Below are positions 36,264 through 45,285 of a DNA stretch of 64,000 nucleotides, piece by piece. Under the pieces are notes generated by a model. The model did no database searches, was not told the DNA's origin, and saw only the letters and a list, made by a program, of their open reading frames with translations. This DNA is from Belliella buryatensis. Its GTDB lineage: Bacteria > Bacteroidota > Bacteroidia > Cytophagales > Cyclobacteriaceae. Each line of letters opens with the position of its first letter. Positions within the stretch are counted from its first letter, which is position 1. A program made the position numbers and the translations under genes. The stretch lies in assembly GCF_900188245.1 (NCBI RefSeq), contig NZ_FZOK01000005.1:186001-250000 (forward strand), given 5' to 3'.

Positions 36264-36840
36264 GAGAGGTTAAATGTTAAAAGTTAAGCGATTAATAATG
36301 TTTAATCGCTTAACTGCCCCGATCCTTCTGGGCAAATAACCAATGATGTTTAATTGGTTAACTGCTTAATCGTTTAATTGCCTTCCCTTTAGGCTTAACA
36401 CTCTTTATTTTCACCGTTAAATGTTCATCGTTCAAACGTAGGAGCCTTTATAATTCACACATACTCCCACACTTAACGCTTAACGCTCTTTCCATTAAAC
36501 GTTAAATGTTAATCGTTCAAACGTAGGAGCCTTTATCATTCACACATACTCCCACACTTAACGCTTAACGCTCTTTCCGTTAAACGTTAAATGTTAATCG
36601 TTCAAACGTAGGAGCCTTTATCATTCACACATACTCCCACACTTAACGCTTAACGCTTAACGTTTTTAACGCTTAACGCTACCCACCCTCAAACCCAACC
36701 TTTCACCTTTTACTTTTTTCCTTTCTCCTATATGAATTGTTTAATAGTTTAACTGATTCTGACAAACAGCACTTCAAATAAGCAACCCCGATCCTTCGGG
36801 GCAACCCCGATCCTTCGGGGCAAATAACCATTTTAAACAC
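36264..36840. repeat. Word-repeat DNA including an 85-bp tandem array
   Basis: The anchor GGAGCCTTTAT follows CGTTCAAACGTA at 36441, 36526 and 36611, a period of 85 nt (about 36425-36660). Before it are CCCCGATCCTTCTGGGC and TTAATCGTTTAATTG words. At 36784-36831 are two tandem copies of GCAACCCCGATCCTTCGGG hairpin units. No gene recognised. Confidence 0.8.
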
Positions 36841-36915
36841 TCTTTTTTCTGTCTTTAACAGACCTTTTTATTTTTACTTATTATTACCTAACTTATCCGA
36901 AAAATTAAATGAGTC

Positions 36916-37206
36916 ATGCTCAATAAATTATCAAATCGGTTGTTTTGGGATGTAAATCCTCAATCACTAGATGCAGAAAAAGATATTGCATTTATAATTG
37001 CTAGGGTTGTAGAAAGAGGTACACTCGAGGAATGGAAATTGATAGTTACAGAATATGGCATTGCAAAGATCGTTAGGGTTGCCAAAGAATTGAAGTCACT
37101 AGATATTAAAGCAGCAAACTTTCTAGCCCAAATTTCAGATACACCTATCACTGAATTCAAGTGCTACAATATCAAACAGTCGAACCCAAGACACTGGATT
37201 TATTAA
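36916..37206 (+). CDS. DUF6922-type partner of AbiEii-like nucleotidyltransferase, copy 1
   Basis: 96 aa. Small helical protein starting LSNRLFWDVNPQSLDAEKDIAFIIARVVERGTLEEW and ending NPRHWIY; an FWDV...RVLxxGxxxDW pattern is shared with the copy at 38457. In other Bacteroidota, such proteins are encoded directly upstream of AbiEii-like nucleotidyltransferase genes, as here, with a 46-nt overlap. This layout suggests a toxin-antitoxin-like pair in which this would be the smaller partner. No DNA-binding motif was recognised, so the antitoxin role is inference. Confidence 0.7.
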   Translation: MLNKLSNRLFWDVNPQSLDAEKDIAFIIARVVERGTLEEWKLIVTEYGIAKIVRVAKELKSLDIKAANFLAQISDTPITEFKCYNIKQSNPRHWIY

Positions 37207-37775
37207 AAAGTATTTCTTCCTTACCATTATTTTCAAAACATAGATTGGTTGGAGGTACCGCATTGGCATTAATCTTTGGTCATAGGTTATCTATAGATTT
37301 AGATTTCTTTAGTACAGAACCGTTGGATCACGAAGAAATCTTATTTTCAATCAAGACAATAGGAAAAGTAGAAGTAGTCTCTAAGTCAAAATTTATCAAT
37401 TCATTTTTTATAAATGATGTCAAAGTAGATTTTGTTTCTTTACCATATAAGTGGATTGATGATCCAATCCTAGAAAATCCTGTCAAGTTGGCAAGTATAA
37501 AAGATATAGCAGCAATGAAATTGGCTGCAATTACAAATAGAGGATCTAAGAAAGACTTCATTGATATTGCATTATTGATAAAGGAAGTAGGTTTGGATAA
37601 TATGATATTATACTACAGTGAAAAATATCCAGACGGAATGAAAATGATGGTCTTGAGAAGTTTGGTTTATTTTGAGGATGCTGAATCTCAACCTGATCCA
37701 GTCATGCTAGTGGATTATAATTGGTCAAGTATCAAGCAACTTATTCTCAATGCTACAAAAAAGTATATAGAATAA
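37161..37775 (+). CDS. AbiEii/AbiGii-type nucleotidyltransferase, complete copy
   Basis: 204 aa. The nucleotidyltransferase core is intact: GGTALALIFGHRLSIDLDFF (residues about 32-51) has the G-G-T-A-L motif and the D-x-D pair. Downstream is IKDIAAMKLAAITNRGSKKDFIDIALL, the conserved R-x-x-x-K-D-x-x-D block. AbiEii toxins of type IV systems modify tRNA or other targets by nucleotidyl transfer and can abort phage infection. Starts 46 nt inside the DUF6922-type gene, so the two are coupled. No sign of damage. It lies between capsule genes in repeat DNA and may serve as a stabilising or defence cassette. Confidence 0.85.
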   Translation: MLQYQTVEPKTLDLLKSISSLPLFSKHRLVGGTALALIFGHRLSIDLDFFSTEPLDHEEILFSIKTIGKVEVVSKSKFINSFFINDVKVDFVSLPYKWIDDPILENPVKLASIKDIAAMKLAAITNRGSKKDFIDIALLIKEVGLDNMILYYSEKYPDGMKMMVLRSLVYFEDAESQPDPVMLVDYNWSSIKQLILNATKKYIE

Positions 37776-37992
37776 CCATTTATAGTTTATTCGCTTAAAG
37801 TTTAATCGTTTAACTGAACCTCTCGTCCACCTAGGCTTAACGCTCTTTCCGTTAAACGTTAAATAGCTTGTCCGCCGCGGCGGATTAATCGTTCAACGTG
37901 GGAAATTAGTAAACTCTCGATTCCCCCACGTTTAACGCTTATCGCTTAACGCACCGATGTAGAAGCATCAAGACGGCCCTTGGTGAGGCTGG

Positions 37993-38089
37993 TTTTAAGT
38001 TAATTGTGGAAACCGTTAAAAAAATGGGTTAGCTCGCGAAGCTTGCAGCGAGATCCACCCATTTTTAGGTTGTAACAATTGGCTTAAAA
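37993..38089. repeat. 97-nt nested palindrome
   Basis: Three inverted repeats share one centre: TTTTAAGTTAATTG/CAATTGGCTTAAAA (37993-38006 and 38076-38089, 12 of 14 paired), AAAAATGGGT/ACCCATTTTT (38020-38029 and 38057-38066, perfect) and CTCGC/GCGAG (38033-38037 and 38048-38052). The surrounding 37965-38230 also has direct AAGCATCA words and a CCCGCAGAATTGCGGG palindrome near 38195. This suggests a miniature element. Confidence 0.75.
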
Positions 38090-38456
38090 TTAAATTGGGT
38101 CGACAACTGTAACAATAAATACATTAGTAATCCCAATTTAAAAGCATCACCTCAGGCCTAGATTTTTTGTTACTTTTTCATCAATAGCCTGTCCCGCAGA
38201 ATTGCGGGAGAAAAAGTAAGAGAAACAACCTTTGAAGTCTTAAGAGAGCTCCTCTCACTAAAGAATTAACTTCAATTTAAATAAGATAAATTCAACTCCT
38301 TCAGAGTTAAAGATAGTAATAATCCCCACTTCACACCTCCACCGCATTCCCATGCAGGGTTAATAAAATTCATTCCCTTCGGGAATCCCCATAAATTTGA
38401 TAAGTCAATCTACTACTCCACTTTACTTTTTCCCTAGATTTAATTAATTTTCTCAA

Positions 38457-38771
38457 ATGAATCTTCAAAAAACAGAAATCAAACCCACCAACTTTTCTTC
38501 TTATTTATTTTGGGATGTTGCTATCGATAGACTCGATTTGGATACATCAGCACCTTTTATAGTCGAGAGAGTCTTACAATTGGGACAACTTGAAGATTGG
38601 AATTTATTGAAATCCTATTATGGAATAGATAAAATCTTAGAGCTGGCAAAAAAACTAAATTCCTTAGACGATGTAACGATTAACTTTTTATGTACAATTT
38701 TTGAACAAAAGAAAGAAGATTTCAAATGCTACACACGGAGACAGTCCAGCCCGCACTTCTGGAATTATTAA
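38457..38771 (+). CDS. DUF6922-type partner protein, copy 2
   Basis: 104 aa, paralogue of the protein at 36916: FSSYLFWDVAIDRLDLDTSAPFIVERVLQLGQLEDW at the N-terminus and a C-terminal ...KCYTRRQSSPHFWNY matching ...KCYNIKQSNPRHWIY. Apparently intact. It overlaps the next ORF by 46 nt, exactly as in copy 1, so the whole two-gene cassette was duplicated or acquired twice. Its presumed toxin partner is internally deleted, which leaves this small protein without an active partner of its own. Confidence 0.68.
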   Translation: MNLQKTEIKPTNFSSYLFWDVAIDRLDLDTSAPFIVERVLQLGQLEDWNLLKSYYGIDKILELAKKLNSLDDVTINFLCTIFEQKKEDFKCYTRRQSSPHFWNY

Positions 38772-39097
38772 GCAAGATCATGACTGATCCACTTTTTAAT
38801 GAATTTAGACTTGCTTCAAAAGAAGATATAGGAGCCATGAAGCTAAACGCAATAGCTGGTCGTGGGAGCAAAAAGGATTTCATCGATCTATATTTTCTGC
38901 TTAACGAATTTTCTCTTGAAGAGCTGATTGGGTTCTATAGAGATAAATATCAAGATGGATCTGAATTCTTGGTATTAAAGAGCCTTTCTTACTTTGCTGA
39001 CGCTGATACCGAGCCAACGCCATTAATGCTAAAAGATGCAAACTGGGATAAAATAAAGAATCAAATAGCAAATTCGACAAAAAATTATATGAAATAA
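38726..39097 (+). CDS. AbiEii-like nucleotidyltransferase with the catalytic core deleted, copy 2
   Basis: 123 aa against 204 in the intact paralogue. The start (MLHTETVQPALLELLSKIMTDPLFNEFRL) and the end (ASKEDIGAMKLNAIAGRGSKKDFIDLYFLL...) align with copy 1. The part between, about 80 residues with GGTALAL and the D-x-D metal site, is missing in frame; the join is at FRL-ASK near residue 29-32 (about 38815). It cannot be a working nucleotidyltransferase. The reading frame has been kept open after the deletion, so it is either recent or the remnant is retained, for example as a binding decoy (speculation). Confidence 0.75.
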   Translation: MLHTETVQPALLELLSKIMTDPLFNEFRLASKEDIGAMKLNAIAGRGSKKDFIDLYFLLNEFSLEELIGFYRDKYQDGSEFLVLKSLSYFADADTEPTPLMLKDANWDKIKNQIANSTKNYMK

Positions 39098-39660
39098 CCA
39101 TTAATAGTTTAATCGATTAAGTGCTTAACTGTTTAACCGAACTTCTTAAATAGCACTTCAAATAAGCAACCCCGATCCTTCGGGGCAACCCCGACCCCTC
39201 GGGGCAACTAACCACTTTAAAGCTCCTGGTTACCCCAAAAAAAAGAAAGCGTCACAAAACCCACAAAACCTCTCAAACCCAACCTTTCACCTTTCACTTT
39301 TTACCTTTCTCCTAACTGGATTGCTTAATCGCTTAACTGAGTCTCTCGTCCATCTAGGCATAACAATCTTTCCATTAAACGTTAAATGTTAATCGTTCAA
39401 ACGTAGAAGTCCTTATCATTCACACATACTCCCACACTTAACGCTTAACGCTTAACGTTTTTAACGCTTAACGCTACCCACCCTCAAACCCAACCTTTCA
39501 CCTTTTACTTTTTTCCTTTCTCCTAAATGAATTGTTTAATAGTTTAACTGATTCTGACAAACAGCACTTCAAATAAGCAACCCCGACCCCTCGGGGCAAA
39601 TAACCAAATAACCATTAAATGTTTCTTCGTACTTCATACAATTTTTTTATAACCTTTCCC
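39098..39660. repeat. Word-repeat DNA
   Basis: Contains two CCCCGAYCCYTCGGGG hairpin units at 39168-39206, CACAAAAACCCACAAAACC words of the 31-kb family, and CGTTCAAACGTAGAAGTCC...CCACACTTAACGCTTAACG (39395-39475) almost identical to the 36.4-36.7 kb array. The phrase CCCACCCTCAAACCCAACC...GAATTGTTTAATAGTTTAACTGATTCTGACAAACAGC in outline also recurs at both 36.68-36.77 and 39.48-39.57 kb. Confidence 0.7.
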
Positions 39661-39668
39661 CTAAAAAC

Positions 39669-39705
39669 TTGCATTCTCAAAACCGACCGAGTACTTTTGT
39701 TACTC
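39669..39705 (+). promoter_or_regulatory. Promoter with embedded GAGTA-N7-TACTC operator, upstream of the Wzx/Wzy block
   Basis: TTG (39669-39671), a 20-nt spacer and TACTTTTG (39692-39699) form a near-consensus promoter. The -7 box lies inside GAGTACTTTTGTTACTC (39689-39705), identical over 17 nt to the operator of regulator 2. The first gene downstream is the TviB-like dehydrogenase at 40078. A GGCTCCT/AGGAGCC stem (39714-39720 and 39758-39764) lies in the predicted leader. Confidence 0.65.
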
Positions 39706-39889
39706 ACTTTAAGGGCTCCTCTTAACAAGGAATATTTTAAATTAAAGAAATACGAAAAGGAGCCGTTAAGTGTTAAAATGTTAAACGTTCAAACGTGGAA
39801 GTCCTTATCATTCACACATGCTCCCACATTTAACGCTTAACGCGCAGCGAAGCAAGCATTAACGCTTAACTTACATTCCCGCTAAGTCT

Positions 39890-39911
39890 GTGACTGAAAG
39901 GGCGAAGCTGT
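39890..39911 (+). other. Recurrent leader motif (copy 2 of 4)
   Basis: GTGACTGAAAGGGCGAAGCT plus GT, identical to the copy at 56091. It lies 185 nt after the operator at 39689 and 166 nt before the dehydrogenase ATG, that is, inside the predicted transcript leader. Confidence 0.55.
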
Positions 39912-40077
39912 AAGAAACCGTTAAAAGTTAATCGTTCATCGTTAAAACGTGGAAGTCTATCATTCACACATACTCCAACGGTTAACACTTAACTATTAAC
40001 GCTTAACATTTCTTAATCTTTCGCTCCCTCTGCACCTTAGCACTCTTAGCGAGAGCCTTTAACTTTCAAATACAATT

Positions 40078-41388
40078 ATGCTCAAACCCCTTAATGAATC
40101 AAAAATCGCCATCATAGGCCTCGGCTATGTAGGCCTTCCCTTGGCAGTAGCTTTTGCTGAAAAGTACAAAACTATAGGCTATGATATCGACTCCAAACGA
40201 GTAGATGAATTGCAAAAAGGTCATGATCGAACTCTGGAAGTCGAGGATGAAGACCTTCAAAAAGTCTTAGTAAAAACACCTGTTGAATTAGATGAAAAAG
40301 GATTTGGCCTTCAAGTTACTGATGCTGTGCTTCCAATTTCTTCCTGCAATATCTATGTAGTAACTGTACCCACACCCACAGACAAACATAACAAACCAGT
40401 ACTCACCCCAATGCTCAAGGCCTCAGAAGCTATTGGTAGAGTTTTGAAAAAAGGGGATGTAGTAATCTATGAATCCACAGTTTATCCAGGAGTTACAGAA
40501 GAAGAATGTGTTCCTGTTTTAGAAAAAGTTTCTGGATTAGAGTTCAATGAAGATTTCTTTGCAGGATACTCTCCAGAGAGAATCAATCCAGGGGACAAGG
40601 AACATACAGTAACCAAGATCTTAAAAGTCACCTCAGGGTCAACCCCAGAAGTTGCTACTTATGTAGATAACCTTTATAAGTCTGTCATCACAGCAGGTAC
40701 ACACAAAGCCTCTTCAATCAAAGTAGCAGAAGCTTCCAAGGTAATCGAAAACTCCCAAAGAGACATCAACATTGCCTTTGTCAACGAGCTATCCAAAATT
40801 TTTAACTTACTAAACATCGATACCCAAGAAGTCTTAGAAGCAGCAGGAACAAAATGGAACTTCTTGCCATTCAAACCAGGCTTAGTAGGAGGTCATTGTA
40901 TTGGTGTAGATCCATTCTACCTAGCCCAAAAAGCACAAGAAGTTGGGTACCACCCAGAGATTATCCTAGCTGGGAGAAGACTCAACGACTCCATGGGCAA
41001 GCATGTGGCGACGGAGACCATCAAACACATGATGCGCAAAGACTTAAAGGTGATAGATTCAAAAGTTCTAATTCTAGGATTTACCTTCAAAGAAGATTGT
41101 CCGGATGTAAGAAACACTCGAGTAATCGACATCTATAATGAATTAAAATCCTTTGATATGGAAGTAGATGTTTATGATCCGTGGGCAGACCCTGCTGAAG
41201 TCATGCATGAATATGGGATTCAAATTGTTAATGGAGATACACAACAGAATTTGGCGCAATATTCAGCGATCATTCTTGCAGTAGCCCACAAGAAATTTAA
41301 ATCATGGGATTTAAAGAAATCAGATGATAAAGTAATATTTGATGTGAAATCTGTTTTATCTAAAGAAGATGTTGATGCAAGACTTTAA
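40078..41388 (+). CDS. UDP-N-acetylhexosamine dehydrogenase (TviB/WbpO-like)
   Basis: 436 aa. NAD-binding start [22 protein letters not shown], central [16 protein letters not shown] and active-site motif GGHCIGVDP with C274; these features place it in the UDP-GlcNAc/ManNAc/GalNAc 6-dehydrogenase branch rather than the UDP-glucose branch (compare GGSCFPKD at 34947). It would make a UDP-N-acetylhexosaminuronic acid for capsule assembly. It overlaps the downstream epimerase gene by 20 nt, a TviB-TviC type pair. A very similar paralogue lies at 53920. The 3' end becomes more AT-rich than the 5' end, near the edge of the AT-rich cassette. Confidence 0.9.
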   Translation: MLKPLNESKIAIIGLGYVGLPLAVAFAEKYKTIGYDIDSKRVDELQKGHDRTLEVEDEDLQKVLVKTPVELDEKGFGLQVTDAVLPISSCNIYVVTVPTPTDKHNKPVLTPMLKASEAIGRVLKKGDVVIYESTVYPGVTEEECVPVLEKVSGLEFNEDFFAGYSPERINPGDKEHTVTKILKVTSGSTPEVATYVDNLYKSVITAGTHKASSIKVAEASKVIENSQRDINIAFVNELSKIFNLLNIDTQEVLEAAGTKWNFLPFKPGLVGGHCIGVDPFYLAQKAQEVGYHPEIILAGRRLNDSMGKHVATETIKHMMRKDLKVIDSKVLILGFTFKEDCPDVRNTRVIDIYNELKSFDMEVDVYDPWADPAEVMHEYGIQIVNGDTQQNLAQYSAIILAVAHKKFKSWDLKKSDDKVIFDVKSVLSKEDVDARL

Positions 41389-42385
41389 GGAGAATCCTCA
41401 ATTTAGAAAACTTGAAGGAAAAGTAGTTTTAGTAACTGGAGGAGCTGGTTTCATTGGATCAAACTTATGTGAAGCATTATTGGATCTTGGTGCTAAAGTA
41501 GTTTGCTTGGATAATTTTTCAACAGGACACCGACATAATATTGAAGGGTTTTTCAATAACTCAAATTTCAAATTGATTGAAGGAGATATTAGAAGTCTAG
41601 AAACTTGTCAAGAAGCCTGTCAAGAAGTTGACTTTGTATTACATGAAGCTGCGCTAGGCTCAGTACCTAGATCGATAAATGACCCTATTACTTCAAACGA
41701 AGTAAATGTTTCTGGATTTCTAAACATGCTTGTTGCAGCAAGAGACAATGGCGTAAATAGATTCATTTATGCAGCCAGTTCATCCACTTATGGAGATTCA
41801 GAAAAACTCCCGAAAGTAGAAGATGAAATTGGCAAACCGCTTTCTCCTTACGCCATTACTAAATATGTAAATGAATTGTATGCGGATATTTTCAACAAGG
41901 CATACGGTTTAGATACTATTGGCTTAAGATACTTCAATGTTTTTGGAAGAAGACAAGATCCTAATGGTGCCTACGCCGCTGTTATCCCTTTATTTGTAAA
42001 GAAACTAATGAATCATGAAAGTCCGGTAATTAATGGAGATGGGACATTTTCTAGAGATTTTACCTATATAGATAATGTAATTCAAATGAATCTCCTTTGC
42101 CTAACAACAGAGAATAAAGAGGCACTTAATCAAGTTTATAATACCGCAGTTGGAGATAGGACCACATTAGTATCTTTGGTAAATTTGCTTAAAGAAAACT
42201 TAGCTAAATTAGATCCCGAGATAGCTAAAATTGAAGTGATTCATGGACCTAAAAGGAATGGGGATATTCCTCATTCGCTAGCTTCAATAGAAAAGAGTAA
42301 AATTCTTTTGAACTACAGGCCATTATTTAATATTAATAAAGGTATTTCAAGTGCAGTTGACTGGTATTGGAATAGTCTTGTTTAA
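41369..42385 (+). CDS. NAD-dependent epimerase (TviC/WbpP-like UDP-sugar 4-epimerase)
   Basis: 338 aa; a second ATG at 41375 is equally possible as start. Extended short-chain dehydrogenase fold: glycine motif [12 protein letters not shown], and active site S-S-T near residue 135 with Y-x3-K as [15 protein letters not shown]. The pattern [31 protein letters not shown] is characteristic of the 4-epimerases acting on UDP-GlcNAc or UDP-GlcNAcA (TviC, WbpP). Together with the overlapping dehydrogenase it would supply UDP-GalNAcA or a similar sugar. Cytoplasmic. Intact in length. Confidence 0.9.
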   Translation: MLMQDFKENPQFRKLEGKVVLVTGGAGFIGSNLCEALLDLGAKVVCLDNFSTGHRHNIEGFFNNSNFKLIEGDIRSLETCQEACQEVDFVLHEAALGSVPRSINDPITSNEVNVSGFLNMLVAARDNGVNRFIYAASSSTYGDSEKLPKVEDEIGKPLSPYAITKYVNELYADIFNKAYGLDTIGLRYFNVFGRRQDPNGAYAAVIPLFVKKLMNHESPVINGDGTFSRDFTYIDNVIQMNLLCLTTENKEALNQVYNTAVGDRTTLVSLVNLLKENLAKLDPEIAKIEVIHGPKRNGDIPHSLASIEKSKILLNYRPLFNINKGISSAVDWYWNSLV

Positions 42386-42406
42386 GTTTATTTAAGGACT
42401 TAAAAA

Positions 42407-43861
42407 ATGCCTAAATCTTTAAAAAATGAATTAATTTCAGGTACACTTTGGTCAATTGGTGGGCAATTATCTTCGCTAGCAATTTCTTTACTAGCAAATA
42501 TATATTTGGCAAGACAATTATCTCCAGAGGAATTTGGGCAAATGGGAATTGTCATGTTTTTTATTGTTATTTCTAATGTTTTTTCAGAAGGAGGATTAGC
42601 AGGTGCAATTATTAGAAAAGAGAAGGTAACAAAAATTGATTATTCTACAGTATTTGTTTTTAACATTTTTGTAAGTTTTTTATGTTTTTGTATAATTTAT
42701 TTAATTTCAGAATCAATTGGAAAATTTTATAGTGATCCAGTCATTAAAAATCTATTAGTTTTTGCCAGTATTATTCTAATAGTAAATGCCTTTCATATTA
42801 CTCAAAATGCTTCTTTGGTAAGGAGTATGAGATTTAAACAGAAGTCACTTTACAATTTCATTGCTGTTTTTTTTTCTTCAATTGTTGGAGTAATACTTGC
42901 CAAAACTGGATATGGAGTATGGTCTCTTGTAACCATGCATGTTTTAACTTCCGTAATTACAACTGTATTGCTGATTTCTTTTGAGGGTTTTTTGCCAAGA
43001 TTGAGGTTTAGTTTTGACTCATTTTCATCTCTCTACTCCTTTGGTGTAAATACAACTTTAGCTTCTCTTTTGAATACTGCCTTTGATAATATTTATCAAC
43101 TAATTCTAGGTAAATATTTTTCTATATTACAAGTTGGCTTGTTTTTTCAAGCAAAAAAAATTCAAGACGTTCCAGGAAATATAATTAGCCGTGTTTTGCA
43201 GAGTGTTATTTTTTCATCAATGTCTAAACTTCAGGATGACAAAAATAAGTTCATCAAAGAATACAAAACAATTATGGTTTTTTTTTCAGTTATATTGGGA
43301 ATTATAACTTTACTGTTTTTTTTATATGCTAAAAATATTCTGAGTTTATTGTTAGGTGAAAAATGGCTTGGAGCTACTTTGTTTTTAAAATTTTTAACTG
43401 TCGCGTCTTTTTTTTATTTTCATGAAATGCTTAATAGAGTGATTTTTAAAGTCTTTAATAAAACGAGAAAGATACTTGTTTTAGAGGTTGTTAAAAAAAT
43501 AATATTGTCATTAACAATAGTTTTAGGTATAATTAAAACTGATATTAATGTCCTTATGCTAGGATTGGTTTTTTCTAATGTCATTAGTTATTTATTGAAT
43601 ACATATCAATCCAATAAAATTATAGGAGGTTTATTTAGAATAGAATTGTTTTTTATTATTAAAATAATTTTTGTGATATCTTTTATAATATCATTATGTG
43701 AAATAATTTTTAATTTTAATAAAATTGAAGGGTTAGAAGCTTTTTATTTTCTCCCATTAATTTTTATTTTATATTTTTTTTCATTGAAAGTTTTTAATGT
43801 GTTTGATATTATCCTTTACCTTAGAAGGGTGAAGATGTACAAGAAGACAATAAGAAAATAA
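42407..43861 (+). CDS. Wzx-type polysaccharide flippase (MOP superfamily)
   Basis: 484 aa with about 14 hydrophobic segments; opens SGTLWSIGGQLSSLAISLLANIYLARQLSPEEFGQMGIVMFFIV, the standard start of the polysaccharide-transporter branch of the MOP superfamily. It would flip undecaprenyl-linked repeat units to the periplasm for the Wzy-type polymerase at 46454. It follows the epimerase by 21 nt, so the two are probably co-transcribed. Base composition is strongly AT-rich with many T runs, unlike the genes before 41 kb, which points to transfer. Two insertion elements now separate it from the polymerase gene. Confidence 0.88.
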   Translation: MPKSLKNELISGTLWSIGGQLSSLAISLLANIYLARQLSPEEFGQMGIVMFFIVISNVFSEGGLAGAIIRKEKVTKIDYSTVFVFNIFVSFLCFCIIYLISESIGKFYSDPVIKNLLVFASIILIVNAFHITQNASLVRSMRFKQKSLYNFIAVFFSSIVGVILAKTGYGVWSLVTMHVLTSVITTVLLISFEGFLPRLRFSFDSFSSLYSFGVNTTLASLLNTAFDNIYQLILGKYFSILQVGLFFQAKKIQDVPGNIISRVLQSVIFSSMSKLQDDKNKFIKEYKTIMVFFSVILGIITLLFFLYAKNILSLLLGEKWLGATLFLKFLTVASFFYFHEMLNRVIFKVFNKTRKILVLEVVKKIILSLTIVLGIIKTDINVLMLGLVFSNVISYLLNTYQSNKIIGGLFRIELFFIIKIIFVISFIISLCEIIFNFNKIEGLEAFYFLPLIFILYFFSLKVFNVFDIILYLRRVKMYKKTIRK

Positions 43862-44008
43862 TAAATATTTCTAAACTTTCTGTTTTTGATACTCATTCTA
43901 TTTTTTCAAAAGAGAGTTTAAAACCAATAAATCTTAGTTTCCACATTGAAGCAAGAATAATTTAAAGCAGTAAATTTTCAATATCTAACACAATTGATTT
44001 TAATAATT

Positions 44009-45031
44009 ATGTAAATACGGAATTATGCCAGTAGCCAAATCTAATATTGACAGCCTGTGACAATAATTTAATTTGTAGTGATTAGATATAGTACTTGTGA
44101 TCAAAAAAAAGTTCTGATTATGAATTCATTAAAGTTTAATGAAAGATTCCCTGATGAAGCAGCATTCATTGAATATTTCACGTTCAAGCGGATTAATGAA
44201 GGCGTTATCTGTAAGAAGTGTAAAGGTACTGATCATTACTGGCTTCACTCGAAAAACATCTTTCAGTGCAAAAGTTGCTTTTTTAGAATTAGTCTTAAAA
44301 GCGGTAGAGTGATGGAAAACAGTAATCTCTTCCTTAGAGATTGGTTATTAGCAAAATCACTTTCATCAGTGCAACCAAGCAAGGCTTCAGTGCCTTAGAA
44401 ATTCAGCATTAGATGGGTTTACCCGTTATCAGACAGTTTGCTTGTGTCATAAGTTAAAGGTGGTTATGGGCAAAACCGATGATTAGTATAGGCTTGAAGA
44501 CATGATTCAATATGATTTAGCTGATATTAGAAAGGCAACATCAACGAAGGAAAAGAATTCCAAAAGAGGAAGATGCACTCAGCAAAGGGCAATGGTTGCA
44601 GTGATCGCCGAATCAAATGTTTTGGAGGATTTCAAAGCCGGTGAGCTCACAAAAAACTGTAGATACTTTAAAAGAAGAAGATAGATAACTTAAAGGCGAA
44701 AACTGCTGAAAAACTAGTCAAGGATTTAATTGATCCGAAAGCTGTGCTACAAGCCGATGAAAGCACTACCTTTTCAAATTTTTAAAGATTTCATTTAAGT
44801 TCATGTGAAGGAAACCTCCAGTTCAAAAGAAGGTAAATACAATCTCAAAAGGACTCATTCAGCAATAAGTACTCTTAAAAGCAGTCTTACAAAATAGTAT
44901 CTGTAAAAAACTTCAGAATTACCAAGATGATCTATGCTATAAACTCAACAGAAGATATTTGTGGTGAACAGTTATTTAATAGGCTGATTATTGTGTTAAT
45001 TCAAACCTACTCAAAGTAGTGGATAATCATA
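44009..45031 (+). mobile_element. IS1595-like insertion element A, degraded
   Basis: Left terminal repeat ATGTAAATACGGAATTATGCC... at 44009-44032 matches the right end of element B (read inward: ATGTATATCCGCAATAGTACC...). The right end is GTGGATAATCAT near 45020-45030. TTAATAATT occurs directly outside both ends (44000-44008 and 45032-45040), a probable target duplication. The transposase inside is broken in several places. Confidence 0.75.
44120..45010 (+). pseudogene. IS1595-family transposase remnant (element A)
   Basis: The N-terminal zinc ribbon is readable from the ATG at 44120: FNERFPDEAAFIEYF, then CKKCKGTDHYWLHSKNIFQCKSC and RISLKSGRVMENSN. The frame is lost near 44395. A second fragment (about 44502-44684) carries the middle part (KEKNSKRGRCTQQRAMVAVIAESNVLEDF), and further frame changes and stops follow. 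A last recognisable trace near 44950-44995 corresponds to LNRRY...LFNRLIIV. By eye it is the same family as the transposase of element B but older. It cannot encode a functional enzyme. Confidence 0.8.
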
Positions 45032-45107
45032 TTAATAATTATTCCTGATTAAGATGTAGTAATTAATGCTAGCCTAATTATAAAAAACACTGAGAGCATT
45101 TGAGGAG

Positions 45108-45284
45108 ATGCAGTTTGAGCTTTTACTAATTTCATTATTTAAAAATAGAACAATAAAAGAGGATAAAGATTTAAAAATAAAAAAGAATGCTATATTATTT
45201 GCAATTATATATTTAATAAAAGTTATACATAGAGATAAATTTATTTCCTTAAATGAAAATTTGTATTTAATTATAATTGATTAA
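45108..45284 (+). CDS. 58-codon AT-rich ORF between the two insertion elements
   Basis: ATG at 45108, TAA at 45282-45284, just inside the target duplication of element B. The predicted product is basic and hydrophobic (KKNAILFAIIYLIKVIHRDKF in the middle). No family is recognised. In DNA this AT-rich an open frame of 58 codons is uncommon, so it may be a remnant of a gene broken by the insertions. It may also be chance; low confidence. Confidence 0.25.
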   Translation: MQFELLLISLFKNRTIKEDKDLKIKKNAILFAIIYLIKVIHRDKFISLNENLYLIIID

Positions 45285-45285
45285 T

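Noticed and set aside
39619-39840. 73-codon ORF upstream of the TviB-like gene
   Set aside because: It covers the operator-bearing promoter and leader structure, and the sequence has no protein-like conservation pattern.
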